Shown: one piece after another, positions 41,618-53,488 of the stretch | Layout: each line of letters begins with the position of its first letter | Position numbering within the stretch: the first letter of the stretch is position 1 | NCBI RefSeq assembly: GCF_040939125.1 | Contig: NZ_CP162495.1 | Span: 496,001 to 560,000, forward strand | Direction: 5' to 3' | DNA from: Clostridium sp. BJN0013 | GTDB lineage: Bacteria; Bacillota; Clostridia; Clostridiales; Clostridiaceae | Length of the DNA stretch: 64,000 nucleotides | Program-made: the position numbers and the translations under genes | Notes under the pieces: model-generated | What the model saw: the letters and a program-made list of their open reading frames with translations, nothing else | Told to the model about the DNA's origin: nothing | Database searches by the model: none

Positions 41618-42406
41618 ATGGGTATAGTTATAGAAACAAAAAATTTAAAAAAAGTTTACGGTTCAAAATCTATGTCTTTTACTGCTTTAGGTGGAATTGA
41701 TTTGCAGGTTGAAGAAGGGGAATTTCTTGGCATAATGGGGCCTTCAGGAGCAGGGAAGACTACTTTGCTGAATATTATTTCTACAATTGACAATCCAACT
41801 AGTGGAAGTTATTTTTTTCAGGGAGAGGATATGTCGAAGGTTAAAGGTAAAGCTCTGGCAAGTTTTAGAAAGAATAAAATAGGTTTTATATTTCAGGATT
41901 TTAACCTTTTGGATAATATGTCAGTTCAGGATAATATAGCTCTTCCACTTGCACTTGGGAAGGTCAAATACAGTGAAATAACAAGGAAAGTCAATGAGAT
42001 ATCGGATTTTTTGGGACTTAAGGAACATCTAAATAAATATCCCTATCAGCTTTCTGGAGGACAAAAGCAGAGAGTTGCAGCGGCAAGGGCGCTTATGACA
42101 ACGCCTTCTGTAATATTTGCAGATGAACCTACAGGTTCTCTGGATTCAAAGTCTGCGGCAGAACTTCTAGGATGTCTTACAGATATGAATATAAAATATA
42201 AAACAACTATAATAATGGTAACACATGATGCCTTTGCTGCCAGCTACTGCAGAAGAATAATGTTTATAAAAGACGGAAAAATTCATGCAAGACTGGATAA
42301 AAACAAGGATAGAAAGGAATTTTTCCATAGGATTATGGATATGGTTTCCTCCATGAGCAGCGGTATAGATTATTATGTACAGGATGATAAGAGGAGGGAT
42401 CATTAA
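41618..42406 (+). CDS. ABC transporter ATP-binding protein (BceA-type)
   Basis: The 262-residue ATPase shows Walker A GPSGAGKTTLLNIIS, Q-loop FIFQDFNLLDNMSV, signature LSGGQKQRVAAARAL and Walker B VIFADEPTGSLDSK. It belongs to the LolD/MacB/BceA group. AAAAGGAGG precedes the ATG. Its last base is the first base of the permease start codon. Together they detach or move peptide antibiotics from lipid carriers and signal to the kinase (known for the family). Confidence 0.95.
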   Translation: MGIVIETKNLKKVYGSKSMSFTALGGIDLQVEEGEFLGIMGPSGAGKTTLLNIISTIDNPTSGSYFFQGEDMSKVKGKALASFRKNKIGFIFQDFNLLDNMSVQDNIALPLALGKVKYSEITRKVNEISDFLGLKEHLNKYPYQLSGGQKQRVAAARALMTTPSVIFADEPTGSLDSKSAAELLGCLTDMNIKYKTTIIMVTHDAFAASYCRRIMFIKDGKIHARLDKNKDRKEFFHRIMDMVSSMSSGIDYYVQDDKRRDH

Positions 42407-44334
42407 TGAATTCTCTCAGTATGGCTTTTGATAATTTCAGGAGAAATATAAAAGTTTATGGGCTTTATGTAATGTCAATGATTTTTTCTGTACTTATATA
42501 CTATAATTTTATTGCTTTAAAATATAATCCGGATTTTGAAAAGGCAAAAGAAGTTACACAGTACATTAAGGGAACCTCCACAGCAGTATCATATATGCTT
42601 CTTTTATTTATTATATTCTTTGTGTGGTTTTCAAGTTCATTTTTTTTAAATCAAAGGAAAAGGGAAATAGGAATTTATGCTTTTATGGGTGTTACAAACT
42701 CTGAAATTGCCCTTATATATTCTATAGAATTTATTTTTATAGGAATTACAGCAATTGCATCAGGGTTATTTCTTGGAATTATATTTTGCAAGCTGTTTCT
42801 TATGATGCTGGCCAAAGTTGCCATAATGAACATGAAAATAAGTTTTTTTATATCCTATAAGGCAATAGCTGAAACAGCTGTTACATTTTTTATAATCTTT
42901 TTTGTAAATTCAATTTTAGGTTATATAAATATAATAAGGACTAAGCTTATTGATCTTTTGAATGCATCTAAAAAGGAGGAGACCTATCCAAAAGTAAGCT
43001 ATATAAAGGGCATATTGTCTTTGGTATGTATAGGTATGGGATACTATTTTGCCAGAAAAACAACGGGGGGTGTAGGCAATTTTATGGAAAATTTGCCCCT
43101 GGCTATCATATTTGTAGTGATAGGGACTTATTGGCTGTTTGGAGCGGCGTATTCTGTACTAATGAAGTTTATAATAAATCAAAAGAAAATACTTTACCGG
43201 GGGATAAATATAGTAAGCATGTCCAATATTGCTTTCAGAATAAAAAACAATTATAGGACTCTAGCAGCAGTAGCCATTTTAGTAACTGTAACGCTGACTT
43301 CCTATGGTACTGTGGCATCTCTTAAGTATTTTATTAAAATAAGAGATTCTATACAGGCTCCCTATGAAATTTCATATATTTTAGAGGAGAATGGCAAAGT
43401 AAAATCTGAAGTAAAGGACAAGTTAAGAGAAGGTGGCAAAGATATAATTCTCGATGAAAATATAAAATTTCTTATTTTAAAACCACATATAGAAAATCAA
43501 ACTGAGTTCAAAATGAAAGATTCTGATACGGCGGTAGTAAGATATTCTGATTTTATAAAGATAAGTAGAGATTTAAAGGTAAAAAAGTTAAGGAGAATAG
43601 AAAAAGAAAAACTTTTAAAAGGAGAAGCTTTCTATGTGCAAACACCCACGGTAGTAATGAGTCTTATGAATTTTGAGAAGATAAAAGCATATATAGATGG
43701 AAAAAGTTATTTTATAAAGAAAACCTATAAAACCCCTTTGTTTGGCAATGGCATGCCTACAGGATGTCTTATATTAAATGACGAGGATTATAACCTGCTA
43801 AGAAGTAAAAATAAGGAATATGATTTTACCGGATTGAAAATAAATAATGTAAGTGATATAAAATCAACAGCTAAAAAATTAAAATCTATTGATGCAATTA
43901 AAGATACACTATATGTCACTGTAAGCAAAGATGTTACAAGCTACAGCACCTTTGGAATAATCTACTTTCTTGGTGCCTTTTTAGCTCTTGTATTTATAGT
44001 AGCTACGGGAAGCATAATATATTTCAAGCTTGTAAGTGAAGCTTATATAGACAAAGAAAAATACAGCATTTTGAAGAGAATTGGAATGACTTATAAAGAA
44101 ATATACAGTGCTTCTGCAAGGCAGATAGGTATTTCATATTTGTTTCCTCTTATAGTTGGAATAATTCACAGCTGTGTGGCAATGTCTGTACTAAGTAATC
44201 TTATGAGCTACAATATAATAGTGCCTGCAATTTTAAGTATAATAATCTTTATTTTTGTATATGGCATTTATTTTGTTGCAACCACTAAAAAGTATTTAGA
44301 TATAGTATTATCAGATGGAATTTTGTATACCTAA
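42406..44334 (+). CDS. FtsX-type ABC permease (BceB-type)
   Basis: The 642-residue permease has the BceB plan: about ten membrane helices with a large extracellular domain (about residues 310-520) between helices 8 and 9. It starts MNSLSMAFDNFRRNIKVYGL, typical of the family, and has FFLNQRKREIGIYAFMGVTN in the FtsX part. The large loop probably binds the antibiotic or its target complex. It is the last gene of the module. Confidence 0.95.
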   Translation: MNSLSMAFDNFRRNIKVYGLYVMSMIFSVLIYYNFIALKYNPDFEKAKEVTQYIKGTSTAVSYMLLLFIIFFVWFSSSFFLNQRKREIGIYAFMGVTNSEIALIYSIEFIFIGITAIASGLFLGIIFCKLFLMMLAKVAIMNMKISFFISYKAIAETAVTFFIIFFVNSILGYINIIRTKLIDLLNASKKEETYPKVSYIKGILSLVCIGMGYYFARKTTGGVGNFMENLPLAIIFVVIGTYWLFGAAYSVLMKFIINQKKILYRGINIVSMSNIAFRIKNNYRTLAAVAILVTVTLTSYGTVASLKYFIKIRDSIQAPYEISYILEENGKVKSEVKDKLREGGKDIILDENIKFLILKPHIENQTEFKMKDSDTAVVRYSDFIKISRDLKVKKLRRIEKEKLLKGEAFYVQTPTVVMSLMNFEKIKAYIDGKSYFIKKTYKTPLFGNGMPTGCLILNDEDYNLLRSKNKEYDFTGLKINNVSDIKSTAKKLKSIDAIKDTLYVTVSKDVTSYSTFGIIYFLGAFLALVFIVATGSIIYFKLVSEAYIDKEKYSILKRIGMTYKEIYSASARQIGISYLFPLIVGIIHSCVAMSVLSNLMSYNIIVPAILSIIIFIFVYGIYFVATTKKYLDIVLSDGILYT

Positions 44335-44367
44335 TGGCAAATATAGAATTGAAAGGGGTAATTAATT

Positions 44368-45676
44368 ATGTGGATAAACGAAGCGATATTTTATCAGATA
44401 TATCCTCTTGGTTTCTGCGGAGCACCAGAAGAAAATGACGGTGAGATTAATTCTCGTATTCTAAAAGTCAATCAGTGGATTAATCATATTCAAAACTTAG
44501 GAGCAAATGCGGTTTACTTTTCCCCAATATTTCAATCTGACAGACATGGATATGATACTCGGGATTTCCGAAGGATTGACTGCAGGCTTGGCACCAATCA
44601 GGATTTTGCTGATGTTTGTGCAAATCTACACCAGAAAGGTATCTGGGTGGTGATAGATGGTGTATTTAATCATGTAGGGCGTGGTTTCTGGGCCTTTCAG
44701 GATGTGCTAGAAAATGGGGAGCAGTCCTGTTGCAAAGATTGGTTCTTTATTAACTTTCATGGTAACAGTCCTTATAATGATGGTTTTGGTTATGATGCCT
44801 GGGAAGGACATTATGAACTTGTAAAGCTTAATTTAAGCAATCCACAGGTGAGAGAGCACATTTTTGAAAGTATTGGCCTGTGGGTGAAGGCGTTTGGAAT
44901 TGATGGGTTGAGGTTGGTGTAGCTTATTGTCTGGACGTGGATTTTTTAAGGGCATTAAGGACATTTGTGATAGTCTCAAAACTGATTTTTGTCTTATAGG
45001 AGAAGTTCTTTTTGGTGATTACAATAGAATTGTGAATGATGAGATGTGCCACAGCTGTACTAATTACGAATGTTACAAAAATCTCTATTCAAGCTTCAAT
45101 GACCTGAACTTGTTTGAGATCAACTATTCACTTAACCGTCAATTTGGAAATGAAGCCTGGACACTTTATAAGGGTAAGAGTTTGCTCAGCTTTGCAGATA
45201 ATCACGATGTAACCCGTATTGCCAGTATTCTTAAAGATAGAGGACATTTACCACTGGTTTATGGACTGCTTTTTGGTATGCCGGGTATACCTTGTATCTA
45301 TTATGGAAGTGAATGGGGTGTAGATGGAGTAAAAGAAAAGGGTTCAGATAAAGGATTACGTCCTTATTTTGATTTACCTCAAAGTAATGCTCTGACTCAT
45401 TTTGTTGCTAAACTTGCACATATCCGTAAAAAAAGTAAAGCCCTATGCCATGGAGGGTATAGGACAGTTTTGATTACTAATGGACAGTTGATTTTTGAAA
45501 GATGTTTTAAAGATGAACGGGTTGTTATTGCATTAAATGCTCAGGATAGGGAGCATTGTGCTCATGTTGATTTAGTGGCATCTAATGCTGTTGATTTGTT
45601 AACAGGTCACAGCATAGAGTTATGTGGAGATTGCAGTCTTCCACCTTACAGTGTATACTTTTGGTCTGTAAACTAA
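44368..45676 (+). pseudogene. Alpha-amylase-family glycosidase with one frameshift
   Basis: The first frame (to 44922) has the GH13 start WINEAIFYQIYPLGFCGAPE, AVYFSPIFQSDRHGYDTRDF and DGVFNHVGRGFWAFQ, and reaches FGIDGLRLV before stopping at the point where the catalytic Asp (GLRLDVA) is expected. The next frame resumes at once with DFCLIGEVLFGDYNR (the acid/base Glu) and SFADNHDVTRIAS. Adding one base at 44916-44919 would join them into one protein of about 436 residues. It is a cytoplasmic enzyme of the neopullulanase/cyclomaltodextrinase type. Either a mutation or a sequencing error is possible. Confidence 0.8.
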
Positions 45677-45902
45677 TAATATGAAAGTGTTATAGATAGG
45701 GGCTTTTGCTCTGTTTCCTGTGATAATATTTCTACAGGTGATTAGGGCATGAAAGCCCTTTCAATATTGGAAGCATTAATATAGTTATTAGAGGAATAGT
45801 TAAGGAATAAATTAACAGAAATTATATTGAAATTAACAGAAATTAATTATATTATAATAATAAGTATTAGTTTAGACTAATAATTTTTATAAGGAGGATG
45901 CT

Positions 45903-46067
45903 ATGGGGAAACAATTAGATGATAAGAAAGCTTTATGTAAAGAGATTGAAACAGTAAGGGAATTACTTCATAAGAAAATAGAAGAAAACACTGATGGAGA
46001 AGAAATCCAGCAGGTCAGTGAGACTTTGGACAAACTTATAGTTGCCTACTTTACAAAAGTAAAATAA
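45903..46067 (+). CDS. Spo0E-like aspartyl phosphatase, small
   Basis: The 54-residue protein starts with MGKQLDDKKALCKEIETVRE and carries the Spo0E signature in modified form, VSETLDKLIVAYF (family SQxLDxLI). Members dephosphorylate Spo0A-P and delay sporulation. AAGGAGG lies 8 bases before the ATG. It is monocistronic, between the amylase and the nitrogenase locus. Confidence 0.85.
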   Translation: MGKQLDDKKALCKEIETVRELLHKKIEENTDGEEIQQVSETLDKLIVAYFTKVK

Positions 46068-46735
46068 CATATTTTCACCTGTGTCCCAGAAAAATAGAGA
46101 AACAATCAAATTTTTACTAAACTTGTCTTGTTAAAATAGCATCTTAAAATTAATTATTTCATGTTTTTAATTAACACAATAGGTTGATTGGACTAATTAT
46201 TAAAAATGTAATTTTAATAGTGTATTTTGATAGATTTATAATTTAAAATGTATATTTTTGATAAATCATTAAAATATACTATTGCCTTTTTAGAAAAGTT
46301 ATGATATAGTTTAATGCAAGTTATTATTCTAAATAATGTTAATTTTCATTTGATAAGAATTAACTGTTATCAAAATCCTTTCATAGAATAATTCACATAA
46401 TTTCAAAAGATGAAAAATCATTGTAATAGACTGGAAGACAATGATAGACCTAATTACATTATTTGTTACCAGAGGTAGTTTTACTAATAAAGAAGAACAA
46501 TATGGAATATGTGCTAAAGAAGTTACTGAGAAGATAAAATGAATATGTAGCAATAAGAGAGCATACCCCTTAGTTTTATAAAAACGTCAAGAGATACACT
46601 CACAGATAAGTTAGAATCCGTTAAATTCTAACCACATGTAGTATAGCATAAAAGGTAAGCAGTGTCAATATCGTTTACACTTTTAAGAAGTATATGAAAT
46701 GAGGATTATAAGGAGATGATTAATTAGAAAAAATA
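46068..46735 (+). other. Long leader/intergenic region before the nitrogenase genes
   Basis: About 670 AT-rich bases. At 46441-46542 a 33-codon frame (MIDLITLFVTRGSFTNKEEQ, YGICAKEVTEKIK) is open upstream back to 46411 and looks like the C-terminal remnant of an unrecognised gene. At 46610-46632 GTTAGAAT / ATTCTAAC form a hairpin with a 7-base loop. No anfH and no clear sigma-54 site were found. Confidence 0.4.
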
Positions 46736-48381
<1,646 letters not shown>

Positions 48382-48396
48382 TGGAGGTAATGACTT

Positions 48397-48747
48397 ATGG
48401 AAGATATAATGAAAGATAGGATTGAACAGCTTGTTGACTATATTATGAAGAACTGTCTATGGCAATTTAACTCACGTGCCTGGGACAGAGAAAAACAAAA
48501 TGAGGGAATACTTACGAAAACCATGCAAATATTGTGTGAGGAACCCGCAGAACATGAAACTCCAGCCGACAGGTGCTATTGGGTGGATGCTGTGTGTCTG
48601 GCTGATGCGTTCAAAAGCCGCTACTCCTGGCTGGCTGCCATGGACAAAGCAGAAATTAAAATATTAATGCAGGGACTCAAAGATCGTATGGATTTTTTAA
48701 CTATTACAGGCTCTCTTAATAAAGAGCTTACAGTTCCACTCTATTAG
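48397..48747 (+). CDS. anfG: Iron-only nitrogenase delta subunit
   Basis: The 116-residue protein lies between anfD and anfK, as in all alternative nitrogenase operons. It has [40 protein letters not shown] and [20 protein letters not shown]. The delta subunit is found only in V- and Fe-only enzymes and is needed for a working complex. ORF spacing is 15 bases after anfD and 6 bases before anfK. Confidence 0.95.
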   Translation: MEDIMKDRIEQLVDYIMKNCLWQFNSRAWDREKQNEGILTKTMQILCEEPAEHETPADRCYWVDAVCLADAFKSRYSWLAAMDKAEIKILMQGLKDRMDFLTITGSLNKELTVPLY

Positions 48748-48753
48748 AAAGGA

Positions 48754-50127
48754 ATGATGTTTATGTCTTGTGAAGTGAAAGAAAAAGAACGTGTGGGTAT
48801 TATCAATCCTATATTTACATGTCAACCTTGTGGTGCACAATATGCCAGCATAGGTATAAAGGATTGTATTGGCATAGTACATGGAGGACAAGGATGTGTT
48901 ATGTTTGTCCGCTTACTATTCTCACAACATTTCAAGGAAAGTTTCGAGCTTGCATCTTCCTCCCTGCACGAAGATGCTGCGGTATTCGGTGCCCTGAGAC
49001 GTATAGAAGAGGCGGTAGATGTACTTTTGATGAGATATCCCCATGTAAAAGTTGTACCAATTATCACAACCTGCTCCACAGAAATAATCGGTGATGATAT
49101 TGATGGTGTTGTTAATAAACTCAACAAGGGACTTTTGAAGAAAAAATTTCCTGGCAGGGAAGTCTATCTTATTCCAGTTCACACACCAAGTTTCACTGGA
49201 AGTATGGTAAGTGGATACGATATTACGGTAAAAGATTTCGTAAAATATTTTGCTAAAAAAGGTGAACCTAACGGAAAACTCAATTTGATTACCGGCTGGG
49301 TCAATCCTGGAGATGTGACAGCATTGAAGCATCTTTTATCGGAAATGCAAGTGGATGCTACTGTTCTTTTCGAAATTGAAAGTTTTGATTCTCCACTGAT
49401 GCCAGATGGGAATGCAGTTTCCCATGGCAATACAACAGTTGAGGATCTCACTGGAACAGCCAATGCACTTGGAACTATCGCACTTAATAGGTATGAAGGT
49501 GGTCAAGCTGCTCAATACCTAGAAAAGGAATTTGGGGTTCCAGCCATTATTGGTCCTATACCTATTGGTATACGTAACACGGATACTTTTTTGAAAAATT
49601 TGAGCAAAATTACCGGAAAGCCAATTCCTAAATCTCTGGTTCATGAGTGTGGAGTTGCCATTGATGCAATTACAGATGTTACACATATGTTTTTAGCGGA
49701 TAAAAAAGTAGCTATTTATGGCAGTGCCGATCTTGTAATAGGCCTTGCTCAGTTCTGTCTGGATATGGAAATGAAACCCAAACTGCTTCTTCTGGGAGAC
49801 GACAACAAGTCTTATGCAAAAGAGCCACGTATCGAGGAATTGCAGCAAAATGTAGATTATAATATGGAAATCATAACCAATGCCGATTTATGGGAACTGG
49901 AAGACCGTATAAAAAATAAGAGACTTGAGCTTGATCTCATTCTTGGTCATTCCAAAGGACGGTTTATTTCCATTGATAACAATATTCCCATGGTACGGGT
50001 GGGTTTCCCAACTTATGATCGTGCAGGACTCTATCGCTATCCGGTAGTGGGGTATGCGGGTGCCATATGGCTTGCTGAAGCCATGGCAAATACCCTATTT
50101 ACCGACATGGAGTACAAAAAAAAATAA
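48754..50127 (+). CDS. anfK: Iron-only nitrogenase beta subunit
   Basis: The 457-residue protein has the P-cluster Cys motifs FTCQPCGAQYASIG, HGGQGCVMFVRLLF and ITTCSTEIIGDDIDGVV. Further family blocks are HTPSFTGSMVSGYD and VGFPTYDRAGLYRYPVVGYA. Length matches AnfK (about 460). It is the third gene of the anfDGK operon. A hairpin follows. No nifEN, nifB or anfOR genes are seen here; cofactor assembly would rely on genes elsewhere. Confidence 0.95.
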   Translation: MMFMSCEVKEKERVGIINPIFTCQPCGAQYASIGIKDCIGIVHGGQGCVMFVRLLFSQHFKESFELASSSLHEDAAVFGALRRIEEAVDVLLMRYPHVKVVPIITTCSTEIIGDDIDGVVNKLNKGLLKKKFPGREVYLIPVHTPSFTGSMVSGYDITVKDFVKYFAKKGEPNGKLNLITGWVNPGDVTALKHLLSEMQVDATVLFEIESFDSPLMPDGNAVSHGNTTVEDLTGTANALGTIALNRYEGGQAAQYLEKEFGVPAIIGPIPIGIRNTDTFLKNLSKITGKPIPKSLVHECGVAIDAITDVTHMFLADKKVAIYGSADLVIGLAQFCLDMEMKPKLLLLGDDNKSYAKEPRIEELQQNVDYNMEIITNADLWELEDRIKNKRLELDLILGHSKGRFISIDNNIPMVRVGFPTYDRAGLYRYPVVGYAGAIWLAEAMANTLFTDMEYKKK

Positions 50128-50219
50128 AGAATGGGTGTTGAATGTATGGTAAAATATATTTAAAAAGTTACATCTTTGAGCAATTAAATATTGTAAGATT
50201 TATTTTTAATTTTATTGGG

Positions 50220-50263
50220 TTCTGCCAGATATTGCTTGTTATTAGACTCTGGCAGAATTATTA
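50220..50263 (+). terminator. Hairpin after anfK
   Basis: TTCTGCCAGA (50220-50229) and TCTGGCAGAA (50248-50257) form a perfect 10-bp stem with an 18-base loop, followed by TTATTAAG. It probably ends the anf transcript, though the T run is weak. Confidence 0.6.
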
Positions 50264-50710
50264 AGAAGAGGTGTAAATGATGTTTTAGGAGGGGAAGTTA
50301 CCAAAAATCCGGAGCGTGAAATAGGATGGTTTCCAGTTACTTTTAATTCAGCGACTTTAAAGTCCAGCCTTTTCAAAAGTTTTCCAAAAGAGCCTTATGT
50401 GTTCCAGTGGCACGGTGATACATTTAGTACATTGCCTGAAGGTGGCGCTTGTATTGCCAGCAGTGAAGCTTGTAGTAACCAGGCATTTATTTATAAAAAA
50501 CATGTGATAGGTTTTCAATTTCATATGGAAGGTACTAAAGACAGTATTTCATTACTTATAGACAACTGTTTGGAGGAAATAAAAGAGGGTGGCAGCTATG
50601 TACAATCAGAAGATGAAATTAAATCTAAAATGAATTTTTTAATTGATGCCAATTCACTGATGGAGAATTTCCTCAATGGACTTGAGGCTTATCATTTAGA
50701 AAGGAAGTAG
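50246..50710 (+). pseudogene. Class I glutamine amidotransferase, 5'-truncated
   Basis: The frame holds VNDVLGGEVTKNPEREIGWF, EPYVFQWHGDTFSTLPEGGA and VIGFQFHMEGTKDSI. These are the core and the catalytic His-x-Glu end (FHME) of GATase-type proteins. The N-terminal half with the nucleophile Cys elbow is missing; a stop at 50243 lies where it should be. A GTG at 50399 could give a 103-residue piece without activity. It sits between anfK and the heme cluster and ends 6 bases before the next ATG. Confidence 0.75.
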
Positions 50711-50715
50711 TAATT

Positions 50716-51246
50716 ATGGAGCAAATAAGTTATACAGCCAGAATATGCAGTGACCAGAAAAAAATTAATAGTTTTTTAACTGAAAAAAGAGTAGGAATAT
50801 TGGGTATGTGTGATAAGGAGGGTAAACCTTATTCCATACCTGTAAATTATATATATGAAGATGGTAAAATGTACATTCATGGTATGGGAAGCGGCAAGAA
50901 AAATAATATACTTAAAGAAAAATCTTTCGTTTGTTTTACAGTATTTGAAGAGTTCGGAACGGTTAAAGATTCCATACCATGCAAATGTGATACCTCTTAT
51001 TTTAGTGTAGTTATTTTTGGAAAAGCAGTTTTAGTAGAAGATTTGGAAGAAAAGGCCCGGGTACTTACGCTAATTTCAGAAAAGTTTGTTCCTGGAATTT
51101 TTAAAAATCCCCTTTCCAAAGAATTTGTAAGTAAGTACCACTCTTCTTGTGATAATAATACCACAGCTGTCTATTGTATTTCTCCAGAAGATATTACTGC
51201 TAAAGAAAATCCGGTTGATATGGAAAATATGGTACAATATAATTGA
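50716..51246 (+). CDS. Pyridoxamine-5'-phosphate-oxidase-like flavoprotein (NimA type)
   Basis: The 176-residue protein has the split-barrel fold: FLTEKRVGILGMCDKEGKPY, SIPVNYIYEDGKMYIHGMGS, CFTVFEEFG and YFSVVIFGKAVLVED. This group includes nitroimidazole-resistance (Nim) proteins, F420/FMN-binding proteins and heme-binding proteins. The heme genes begin 53 bases downstream, so a heme or FMN role is plausible, but only from context. The Asp/Asn-rich end has no recognised motif. Confidence 0.8.
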   Translation: MEQISYTARICSDQKKINSFLTEKRVGILGMCDKEGKPYSIPVNYIYEDGKMYIHGMGSGKKNNILKEKSFVCFTVFEEFGTVKDSIPCKCDTSYFSVVIFGKAVLVEDLEEKARVLTLISEKFVPGIFKNPLSKEFVSKYHSSCDNNTTAVYCISPEDITAKENPVDMENMVQYN

Positions 51247-51298
51247 TTGAATAGATAAAAATTTATTTTACATATTTTTAGTTTAGAAAGGATAAAAA

Positions 51299-52477
51299 AT
51301 GCTTGGTATTACTAAATTATTATGTGGATCTGAAAACTTTGGAGATAGGTTGCGCTATGTTCCCGGTGCAGGACATGAGAAAAGTGGTGCAGCTAAAGGA
51401 AAGGGTCCTGTAGTTGTATGGAATTGTACTAATAGTTGTAATCTAAAGTGTAAGCACTGCTATGCTGATTCCCAAAATAAAAAATTTGAGGGAGAACTGG
51501 ATTCAAAGGAAGCAAAATATCTAATAGATGATATGGCAAAGCTAAGAGTTCCGGTACTTCTCATTTCTGGTGGAGAGCCTCTAATTAGAAATGACTTATT
51601 TCAATTGATACAATATGCTGGCAAATATAATATCAGAATTACTATTTCCACTAATGGAACATTAATAGATAAAAAAGTGGCAAAAGATTTGAAGCAAAGT
51701 AGTGTAGGTTATGTAGGAATAAGCCTGGATGGAATAGGCTCAAAACATGATGAATTAAGAGGGGTAAGTGGAAGTTTTAATAAGTCCTTGAGAGGAATTA
51801 GAAGTTGCCTTGAAATAGGACAAAAAGCAGGACTTAGATTTACAATAAGTAAAAATAATTATAATCAGTTAAAGGATATTTTCTATTTGATAAAGGAAGA
51901 AAAAATACCAAGAGTGTGTTTTTATCATTTAGCTTATTCCGGAAGGGGAAATGCTATGATAGAAGAGGATATTGGTTTCCAGGAAAAAAGAGATGCTTTA
52001 GATCTTATAATGGATATGACAGTGAAGTTTGGAAGAGATACAGAAATCTTGACAGTGGCTAACCATGCGGATGCAGTTTATTTATATCTTCAGGTTAAAA
52101 AGAAATATCCCCATTTGACAGACAAGGTCTGGAATTTAATACACATAAATGGTGGTAATAGATCGGGAATGGCTCTTGCAAATATTGATTTTAAAGGGAA
52201 TGTGCATGCAGATCAATTTACCCAACATCATAGTTTTGGCAATGTAAGAGAAAAGAGTTTTAATGATATATGGAAAAATCCTTCAAGTTCTCTGGCTTTA
52301 GGTTTGAGAAATAGAAAGCCTCTGTTAAAAGGAAGATGCAGTAAATGTAAATGGCTTAATATTTGTAATGGAAATCTCAGGGCAAGAGCCGAAGCAGTAA
52401 CAGGAGATTTTTGGGAATCGGATCCTTCCTGTTATCTAACTGATGAAGAAATAGGAATTTTTCATAGAGTTAAATGA
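51299..52477 (+). CDS. nirJ1: Radical SAM protein, NirJ1/AhbC-type
   Basis: The 392-residue protein has the SAM cluster motif CNLKCKHCYADS and a SPASM-like Cys-rich end (GRCSKCKWLNICNG...CYLTDEEIG) for extra Fe-S clusters. The start MLGITKLLCGSENFGDRLRY is typical of NirJ/AhbC proteins. AhbC removes the acetate side chains of didecarboxysiroheme to give Fe-coproporphyrin III. With the second radical SAM gene and two decarboxylase genes downstream, it forms the siroheme-dependent heme route. Assignment between NirJ1 and AhbC rests on the family start. Confidence 0.85.
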   Translation: MLGITKLLCGSENFGDRLRYVPGAGHEKSGAAKGKGPVVVWNCTNSCNLKCKHCYADSQNKKFEGELDSKEAKYLIDDMAKLRVPVLLISGGEPLIRNDLFQLIQYAGKYNIRITISTNGTLIDKKVAKDLKQSSVGYVGISLDGIGSKHDELRGVSGSFNKSLRGIRSCLEIGQKAGLRFTISKNNYNQLKDIFYLIKEEKIPRVCFYHLAYSGRGNAMIEEDIGFQEKRDALDLIMDMTVKFGRDTEILTVANHADAVYLYLQVKKKYPHLTDKVWNLIHINGGNRSGMALANIDFKGNVHADQFTQHHSFGNVREKSFNDIWKNPSSSLALGLRNRKPLLKGRCSKCKWLNICNGNLRARAEAVTGDFWESDPSCYLTDEEIGIFHRVK

Positions 52478-52495
52478 AGAGGAGGATATGCAGCT

Positions 52496-53485
52496 TTGAT
52501 ATTATCATGGAATGCTACAAATAGGTGTAATATGAAATGTAAACATTGTTATAGAGATGCAGGTCTAGAGCTTAAAGGGGAATTAAATACAGTAGAAGCT
52601 AAAAAATTGATTGAAGATATTGCAGAAGCCGGATTTAAAATTATGATATTTTCTGGTGGAGAACCTTTAATGCGTCCGGATATTTTTGAATTGATAGAAT
52701 ATGCGGCAAAGTGCAGACTTAGACCTGTTCTTGGAAGTAATGGTACTTTAATCACGAGGGAAACAGCGGTTAAACTTAAAAATGCAGGTATCATGGGAGT
52801 GGGCATTAGTTTAGATAGCCTTGATAGCAGTAAACACAATAAGTTCAGAGGGCTGGATACAGGATGGGAGTACACTTTAAATGGAATGGAAAATTGTAGA
52901 GAAGTGGGACTTAACTTTCAAATACATACAACAGTTATGGATTGGAATTTCAGGGAAATAATGGATATAACAGATTTTGCTATTAAAATAGGAGCTGTTG
53001 CCCATCATATTTTCTTCATAGTGCCTACAGGCCGTGCTCAAAATATTCAACATGAATTTTTAAATGCCTCTCAGTATGAAGAACTTCTCACAAACATAGT
53101 TAATAAGCAAAAAGAAGTATCTATAGAAGTAAAGCCTACCTGTGCACCACAATTTATGAGAATAGCGAAACAAAAAGGAGTTCCATATAGATTTTCAAAA
53201 GGATGCATAGCAGGGATAAGCTATTGTATCATTAATAGTAAAGGTGATGTACAGCCCTGTGCGTATTTAGATATGTGTTTGGATAATGTTAGAGTTAAAT
53301 CTTTTCATGAAATATGGAAAAACAATAAGGTTTTAAAAGAACTCCGTACAATGGATTATAAGGGGAAATGCGGTATTTGTAGTTATAAGAATTTATGCGG
53401 AGGATGTCGTGCTAGAGCTGCATTTTATAACAGTGGTGATTATATGGCAGAAGAGAGTTTATGTGTTTATGAGGAAAGAGGTTAA
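52496..53485 (+). CDS. nirJ2: Radical SAM protein, NirJ2/AhbD-type
   Basis: This 329-residue protein starts at a TTG with AGGAGG 9 bases upstream; no ATG fits. The radical SAM motif is CNMKCKHCYRDAG, followed by FSGGEPLMRPDIFELIEYAA. The C-terminus has GKCGICSYKNLCGGCRARAA for an auxiliary cluster. It is shorter than NirJ1. AhbD-type enzymes turn Fe-coproporphyrin III into heme by two decarboxylations; NirJ2 in clostridia is assumed to act in that step. It follows NirJ1 by 18 bases. Confidence 0.85.
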   Translation: MILSWNATNRCNMKCKHCYRDAGLELKGELNTVEAKKLIEDIAEAGFKIMIFSGGEPLMRPDIFELIEYAAKCRLRPVLGSNGTLITRETAVKLKNAGIMGVGISLDSLDSSKHNKFRGLDTGWEYTLNGMENCREVGLNFQIHTTVMDWNFREIMDITDFAIKIGAVAHHIFFIVPTGRAQNIQHEFLNASQYEELLTNIVNKQKEVSIEVKPTCAPQFMRIAKQKGVPYRFSKGCIAGISYCIINSKGDVQPCAYLDMCLDNVRVKSFHEIWKNNKVLKELRTMDYKGKCGICSYKNLCGGCRARAAFYNSGDYMAEESLCVYEERG

Positions 53486-53488
53486 TAA

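Noticed and set aside
46329-46553. 74-residue minus-strand frame in the anf leader
   Set aside because: It has no motif, is opposite a more protein-like plus-strand remnant and has no ribosome site.
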